Assembly: GCA_964545855.1 (NCBI GenBank)
Contig: CAZJHD010000005.1
Coordinates: 62,001 to 126,000, forward strand
DNA from: CAZJHD01 sp964545855
Lineage (GTDB): Bacteria; Planctomycetota; UBA1135; JACQFD01
Length of the DNA stretch: 64,000 nt
Direction: 5' to 3'
Below the pieces are notes generated by a model that was not told the origin of the DNA, did no database searches, and was given only the letters and a program-made list of their open reading frames with translations. Numbering within the stretch: the first letter of the stretch is position 1; each line of letters begins with the position of its first letter. A program made the translations under genes and the position numbers. Shown here piece after piece: positions 59,671-64,000 of the stretch.

Positions 59671-60429
59671 GTGATCGAAGGACTTCCGCAGCTCGCGGAC
59701 CAGATCGACTCTCTGCGCCTCGCGGCTCACGACGCGATCGTCGCGTGCCAATCGTTCGCAGGACAGGCGGCGGGCGCCGAGGGCGCCGTGCAGAAGCCGC
59801 CGGGCCCGGAGTGGGTCGTCCAGTTCCTCACGGACTACGGGTACCTCGGGATCGTCGTGATCCTCGTGCTCTGCGGGCTCGGAATGCCCATCCCCGAGGA
59901 GATCACGCTGATCGGCTCGGGGTACCTCTCCTACATGGGCGCGCTCGACTGGCGGCTCGCCTCGATCGTCTGCGTCTCGGGGATCCTCCTCGGCGACTCC
60001 CTCATCTACTTCCTGGGTCGCCGTTTCGGGAACGCGGTGCTGCGGCTGCCGCTCATCCGCCACGAGCTCACGCCAGTGCGCGTCGCGAAGTTCGACGTCC
60101 TCTTCGCTCGCTATGGCGACCGCGCGATCTTCTTCGCGCGCTTCCTGATGGGAGTGCGGCTCGCCGCGTACTTCGTCGCGGGACGCCAGCGGATGCCCTA
60201 CTGGAAGTTCATCCTGCTCGACCTCGCGGGCGCCCTGCTCACGGGACCGACGTCGGTGTTCCTCGGCTACTACTTCGGCGGGCACATCGAGAAGGCCGTC
60301 GAGTGGGCGCACCGATCCAACTGGGTGCTGCTCGCGCTCCTCGGCCTCGCCCTCGCGGGCGCCCTCCTCTACGCGTGGCGGAAGTCTCGCGGGGGCAGGA
60401 GCCAGCGCGCCTCCGCGGCCGATAGTTAG
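59671..60429 (+). CDS. DedA-family membrane protein
   Basis: 252-residue SNARE-associated/DedA protein, a group that includes phospholipid carrier flippases. YGYLGIVVILVLCGLGMPIP begins the domain, with the E residues of PEEITLIGSGYLSYMG, then the GDSLIYFLGRRFG motif, FARFLMGVRLAAYFVAGRQR and the last transmembrane helices. A 40-residue N-terminal extension precedes the first membrane helix; I used the GTG at 59671, but later starts are possible. Confidence 0.85.
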   Translation: MIEGLPQLADQIDSLRLAAHDAIVACQSFAGQAAGAEGAVQKPPGPEWVVQFLTDYGYLGIVVILVLCGLGMPIPEEITLIGSGYLSYMGALDWRLASIVCVSGILLGDSLIYFLGRRFGNAVLRLPLIRHELTPVRVAKFDVLFARYGDRAIFFARFLMGVRLAAYFVAGRQRMPYWKFILLDLAGALLTGPTSVFLGYYFGGHIEKAVEWAHRSNWVLLALLGLALAGALLYAWRKSRGGRSQRASAADS

Positions 60430-60536
60430 CGGGGGGACCGCTCGGCGTCGGCCGAAGGCCCTCCGACCGACCGCATGCACGCGCTTGCCCGAAGCCTCGT
60501 CACGCGTTCCAATCCCCCGTCCTCTTCCTCGCGCAC

Positions 60537-60941
60537 TTGAGCAGCAAAGCAGTCCGCACCTCCCCTCTCGATCTCGCGCAGAAGGCCGCACGCGCTGCCG
60601 GCGACAAGAAAGGTCGCGATCTCGCCCTCCACAGGGTCGAAGGCCTGGTTCACTACGCCGACTACTTCGTCTTCGCGACGGGCACGAATCGGCGGCAGGT
60701 GCAAGCGATTGCGGACGAACTGGAGAATCTCGCGGACGACCTCGGCCTCACCGCGCGCGTGGAAGGCTATGCCTCCGGGTGGTGGGTGCTCGTCGACCTC
60801 GGAGACGTCGTGGTGCACGTCCTCCAACCGGAGGCTCGCTCGTACTACGACCTCGACCATCTCTGGGCCGATGCGCCGACGGTCGCCGTCGCGCCGGAGA
60901 AGTCGAAGCGCTCGATCCGCGACGCGCGCATCGCCCGGTAG
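60537..60941 (+). CDS. rsfS: Ribosome silencing factor RsfS
   Basis: 134-residue RsfS (Iojap) protein, which binds ribosomal protein uL14 and blocks subunit joining in starved cells. The family core is present: KKGRDLALHRVEGLVHYADY, FVFATGTNRRQVQAIADELE and GWWVLVDLGDVVVHVLQPEA then RSYYDLDHLWADA. It opens with a TTG start at 60537; no ATG or GTG lies before the conserved part. It often sits next to nadD, which is not in this window. Confidence 0.93.
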   Translation: MSSKAVRTSPLDLAQKAARAAGDKKGRDLALHRVEGLVHYADYFVFATGTNRRQVQAIADELENLADDLGLTARVEGYASGWWVLVDLGDVVVHVLQPEARSYYDLDHLWADAPTVAVAPEKSKRSIRDARIAR

Positions 60942-61235
60942 CACGAGAGCCGAAGACGGCGGCCGTCCGGATCGCGTCCGAGAGGGAGGGGCGGAAGCTC
61001 CTTCGCAACGCCCTCGACGAGGGCGCCTACTCTCCGCCGTGCGCGCGCAATCGACGATCGCCCCGGCCGCTTCGACGCCTGTCCCTCCGCCTCCGCGGGC
61101 GCAGCGCACCGAGCGACCTCGCCGCTCATTCGCGACGACTCCGTCCGCCGATAACGCCAGTGCGCGCGCCGCATCCCTGAGCGATCATCGGGGCCAGCGT
61201 GACGCCACGGTCTCGCGTGCGTCTCGGTTGCTCCC

Positions 61236-62993
61236 ATGACGGAAAGCGGTCGCCAATCCCTGCAGTGGCTCCCCTGGGACGAGAGCGCGTTCCAGAGGTC
61301 GAGAGAGTCCGATCGCCCGATCCTCCTCACGATCGTCGCCTCCTGGTGCCGGCATTGCCGCGACCTCGACGAGCAGACGTTCGCGGACCCGGAGATCGTG
61401 CGCCGCGTGCACGATGCCTACGTGCCGGTGCGCGTGGACAAGGACCGGCGTCCCGACGTGAACGCGCGCTACAACTGCGGCGGGTGGCCCACCATCGCCT
61501 TCCTGACGCCCGACGGCGACCTCATCGCCGGCGAGACGTTCCTGACGGCAGCGGAACTCGCGCCGATCCTCGATCGCGTCGCTCCCTTCTTCCACGAGCA
61601 CAGGCACGAGATCCACGCCAAGGTCGAGGAACTCGAGGAGATCCGGCTCCGCTCCCAGGAGCGTCGCGACCTCGGACCGCTCGGCCCGGCCATCGTCGAG
61701 GCCGTCGGCGCGTCCGTTCTCGAGTCCTTCGACGCCGTGCACGGAGGATTCGGCACGGGATCGAAGTTCCCGCATCCGGAAGCGATCGACTTCGCCCTCG
61801 TCCAGTTCACGCGCCACGGCGACGAGCGCATGCGCGACGTCGTCGTCCAGACCCTCGACCGCATGGCGCAGGGCGAGATCTACGATGGAGTCGAGGGCGG
61901 GTTCTTCCGGTACGCGCAGTCGCGCGACTGGCGTCTCCCGCACACGGAGAAGGTGCTCGACTCCAACTCCGCCCGTCTCCGCTTCTATCTCGAGGCGCAC
62001 CAGATCTTCGGCACCGAGCGCTACCAGCAGACGGCGCGTGGCATCCTCGGGTGGCTCGAAGCGCGCCTCCTCGACTCCGAGACGCACTGCTTCTTCGGGA
62101 GCCAGGACGCCGACCCCGAGTTCTACGGCCTTCCGATCGAGCGCCGCCGCTCGCGCACGGCCCCGCGCGTCGACCGCACGATCTACGCAGACTGGAACGC
62201 GAACTGCGCGTCGGCCCTCTTCCTCGCCGCCGTCGTGCTCGACCAGCCGCGCCTCCGCACCGTCGCATCCGGCGTCGTCGACTTCATCCTCGACGAGATG
62301 TTCGACGAGACCCGAGGCATCTACCACTACTGGGACGGGACGTTCCATCTGCCGGGACTGCTCTCCGACCAGGCCTACGTCCTTCGCGCGCTCGCCGACG
62401 CCGCGGCCCACACGGGCTCGCCGCGCTACCTCCGCGCCGCCGAGAGCCTCGTCGGCGTGCTCCGTACCCGCCACATGTCGCCGGCCGGCGGCTTCTACGA
62501 TCTGCCCCACGACGCCTCCGACATGAAGCACCCGGTGCGGAGGAACCGCTCGATCCTCGAGAACTCGATCCTCGCCGAGGCATTCGCGCGACTGGGCTCC
62601 GTTCTTCGCGACGAGAGCCTTCAGCGCAGCGCACGGGAGGTCCTCGACTCCTTCACGGGTGATTTCCGGCAGTACGGCTACTACGCCGCGGGCTACGCGC
62701 GGGCCGTCGATCGGGTCCTCCACCCGACTCTCCAGGTCACCGTCGTCGGCACCCCCGGGGAGCCCCGCGCCGAGGCCCTGCGCCTCGCCGCGCTGCGCCG
62801 CTACATCCCCGATCTGGTCGTCGATGCCCTCGATCCCGTCGTCGAGCCCGAGAGGCTCGAAGCCTGCCAACTACCGGCGCGAGAGGAGGCGACGGCCTTC
62901 CTGACTCTCGGCCGCGCGAGCTACGCCGAGGTGACGGACCCCGCCGACATGGACTCGGTCCTGTCGATGGCGGACCGCGACCGTCCGAGGTAG
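61236..62993 (+). CDS. DUF255/thioredoxin-domain protein (YyaL-like)
   Basis: 585-residue protein of the YyaL/spermatogenesis-associated 20 type. An N-terminal thioredoxin-like domain (ILLTIVASWCRHCRDLDEQT) keeps Cys38-x2-Cys41, and YNCGGWPTIAFLTPDGDLIA has the cis-Pro. A large alpha/alpha-barrel-like part follows with GGFGTGSKFPHPEAIDFALV, GGFFRYAQSRDWRLPHTEKV and YADWNANCASALFLAAVVLD. The usual opening HSTSPYLLQHAHNPVDW is shortened here. The role is uncertain; the fold suggests a redox domain coupled to a carbohydrate- or nucleoside-handling barrel. Confidence 0.85.
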   Translation: MTESGRQSLQWLPWDESAFQRSRESDRPILLTIVASWCRHCRDLDEQTFADPEIVRRVHDAYVPVRVDKDRRPDVNARYNCGGWPTIAFLTPDGDLIAGETFLTAAELAPILDRVAPFFHEHRHEIHAKVEELEEIRLRSQERRDLGPLGPAIVEAVGASVLESFDAVHGGFGTGSKFPHPEAIDFALVQFTRHGDERMRDVVVQTLDRMAQGEIYDGVEGGFFRYAQSRDWRLPHTEKVLDSNSARLRFYLEAHQIFGTERYQQTARGILGWLEARLLDSETHCFFGSQDADPEFYGLPIERRRSRTAPRVDRTIYADWNANCASALFLAAVVLDQPRLRTVASGVVDFILDEMFDETRGIYHYWDGTFHLPGLLSDQAYVLRALADAAAHTGSPRYLRAAESLVGVLRTRHMSPAGGFYDLPHDASDMKHPVRRNRSILENSILAEAFARLGSVLRDESLQRSAREVLDSFTGDFRQYGYYAAGYARAVDRVLHPTLQVTVVGTPGEPRAEALRLAALRRYIPDLVVDALDPVVEPERLEACQLPAREEATAFLTLGRASYAEVTDPADMDSVLSMADRDRPR

Positions 62994-63085
62994 TGCGGCT
63001 GCCGGGCGGATGCCAGCTCGCCTCGGAGCTGGCCCAGCCTCCTGGAAGTCGCAGGCTCCTCGAGACCCCAGCCCTCTGGAAAGAC

Positions 63086-63119
63086 GCAGGGCCGACTCGC
63101 TCGCGCGAGCCGGCCCTGC
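63086..63119. terminator. Strong bidirectional terminator-like hairpin
   Basis: Perfect 9-bp arms GCAGGGCCG (63086-63094) and CGGCCCTGC (63111-63119), with further pairing of the inner CTCG and CGAG. It lies between the convergent DUF255 and repeat-protein genes and is flanked by T-rich tails on both strands, so it can end both transcripts. Confidence 0.8.
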
Positions 63120-63160
63120 TCGTTTCGATCCGACGGGCGCGGTTGCCCGCCGGTCCCGGA

Positions 63161-64000
63161 TCAGTTGCCCTTCTCGAGCGTCGCCAGAACCGCGTGGTTC
63201 GGCGTGCCGTCCGGGTTCACGATGCCGTTCTTCTTGAGGATGTCGATCACCTCGACCGGCAGCGCCTTCACGTCCTCGACGGTCTCGGGACGGAAGTGCG
63301 TGTTCGGACGCACGGCGTTGTAACCCGCGAAGCCGAGGCGGACGCCGTCGACCCGGTAGTTGACCCGCACGTCCGCGTCCGAACCGATCACGAGGTAGCC
63401 GGGCGCCTGCTCGACGACCCAGATCGACGCCTTCGCGCCCACCGCGGTGAGCGTGGCCGTGAGGCCCTCGCTCTCCGCCACGAGCGCGAACTCCGACGGA
63501 AGCTCGATGCGCGTCTCACCGGCGGCGACCTTGACGCTGCCGCGGTAGTACACGCCGTTCTCCGGGCCTTCCTGCGCGACGTAGAGGAACTCAGTCCTCG
63601 GGTCGGCCGGGTTCGGCGTGACGAAGTTCTTGGCGCCCAGCACCGTGAGCTGCTTCGCCGTGATGACGCCGCCCTCACCCTGCAGGGTGATGGTCGTCTG
63701 GCCCGAAGCCGCGCGGACGAGCAGCGTGCCGTGCATCGAGCTCTGGCCGGTCACGGTCATCGCGTCACCGGGGAACGACGGGCCGCCACCGATGGTCGTC
63801 AGACCGGCGATGGAGACCGTCGAGGCGAACGTCGACCCGCCGCCGACGAAGAGCGTCGAGAACAGGCTCGTCGAACCGGAGACCGTGAGCGACGAGCTGA
63901 GCGACGTCGAGCCGGTCACCGACAGCGAGTCCGCGATCGTCACCGCCGAGTCGGGATCGCTGATCGAACCCGACACCGACAGCGCGCCCGTGAGCGTCGT
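63161..64000 (-). CDS. Repeat-rich surface-type protein, C-terminal part (5' end outside window)
   Basis: At least 280 residues of a larger protein; the frame is open to the window edge. The N-terminal visible part is a series of short repeats with the pattern SLSVTGSTSLSSSLTVSGST, giving a Val/Ser/Gly-rich beta-helix or fibre-like region. From about 63720 down it changes to a globular C-terminal domain (TTITLQGEGGVITAKQLTVL, YYRGSVKVAAGETRIELPSE, VRVNYRVDGVRLGFAGYNAV) resembling the end regions of tail-fibre or secreted planctomycete proteins. No chaperone (S74) motif is seen. It ends just before a strong terminator. Confidence 0.7.
   Translation of the reverse strand, partial: TTLTGALSVSGSISDPDSAVTIADSLSVTGSTSLSSSLTVSGSTSLFSTLFVGGGSTFASTVSIAGLTTIGGGPSFPGDAMTVTGQSSMHGTLLVRAASGQTTITLQGEGGVITAKQLTVLGAKNFVTPNPADPRTEFLYVAQEGPENGVYYRGSVKVAAGETRIELPSEFALVAESEGLTATLTAVGAKASIWVVEQAPGYLVIGSDADVRVNYRVDGVRLGFAGYNAVRPNTHFRPETVEDVKALPVEVIDILKKNGIVNPDGTPNHAVLATLEKGN

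Noticed and set aside
1..64000. Mobile elements, integrases, CRISPR arrays or attachment-site duplications around the tagging operon
   Set aside because: No transposase, integrase, repeat-spacer pattern or long direct repeat was found; composition of the operon matches the rest of the window.

Overview
This window comes from a very GC-rich bacterium (roughly 70% G+C by eye, with strong G/C preference at third codon positions). The gene style points to the Planctomycetota. The clues are an FG-GAP/VCBS-repeat secreted protein with the C-terminal domain common in planctomycete paralogue families, many secreted or lipoprotein genes of unknown role, a very large AsmA-like protein, isolated housekeeping genes, and a bacterial ubiquitin/Pup-type operon. 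The phylum is an inference. No rRNA, tRNA, CRISPR array, transposase or phage integrase was seen.

Layout: 1-7.4 kb holds the end of an ABC transporter ATPase, elongation factor G (minus strand), an SGNH hydrolase, a PAS histidine kinase whose receiver domain has lost its phospho-acceptor Asp, and a PilT ATPase. 7.6-10.2 kb (minus) holds a TrmA-family RNA uracil methyltransferase, a degenerate HisA-like barrel and a DUF1858-rhodanese protein. 10.4-15.7 kb (plus) is a tightly packed set: sigma-region-4-like protein, TPR protein, small exported protein and a 1070-residue protein of carboxypeptidase-regulatory-like repeats. 15.8-30.4 kb is mostly metabolic and envelope genes: dGTPase, cupin, PhzF, Ca2+/Na+ antiporter, PafA-like phosphatase, class V aminotransferase, AsmA-like protein, phosphotransacetylase, SRPBCC protein and a SorC-like regulator.

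The highlight is 30.7-40.7 kb. It is a co-directional, mostly overlapping operon that joins a ubiquitin-like conjugation set (FHA/RING-like protein, E1, E2, YbjN-like protein, ubiquitin-like protein, JAB/JAMM peptidase) to a pupylation set (ARC/Mpa-like AAA unfoldase, two PafA/Dop-family ligases and a 68-residue Pup-like protein ending in Ser-Gly-Gln). A SorC-like regulator is transcribed divergently next to it, and a 17-nt inverted repeat lies at its distal end. The whole looks like a single-locus protein-tagging and unfolding system using two different kinds of small modifier.

40.9-64 kb holds hypothetical proteins and lipoproteins, the FG-GAP protein, a c-type cytochrome lipoprotein, DNA photolyase, an aspartyl protease-PDZ protein, an isocitrate/isopropylmalate dehydrogenase-like gene joined to a polysaccharide export and glycosyltransferase cluster, FHA and glutaredoxin genes, an ABC exporter operon, a DedA protein, RsfS, a DUF255 thioredoxin-like protein, and the 3' part of a repeat-rich surface-type protein running off the window.
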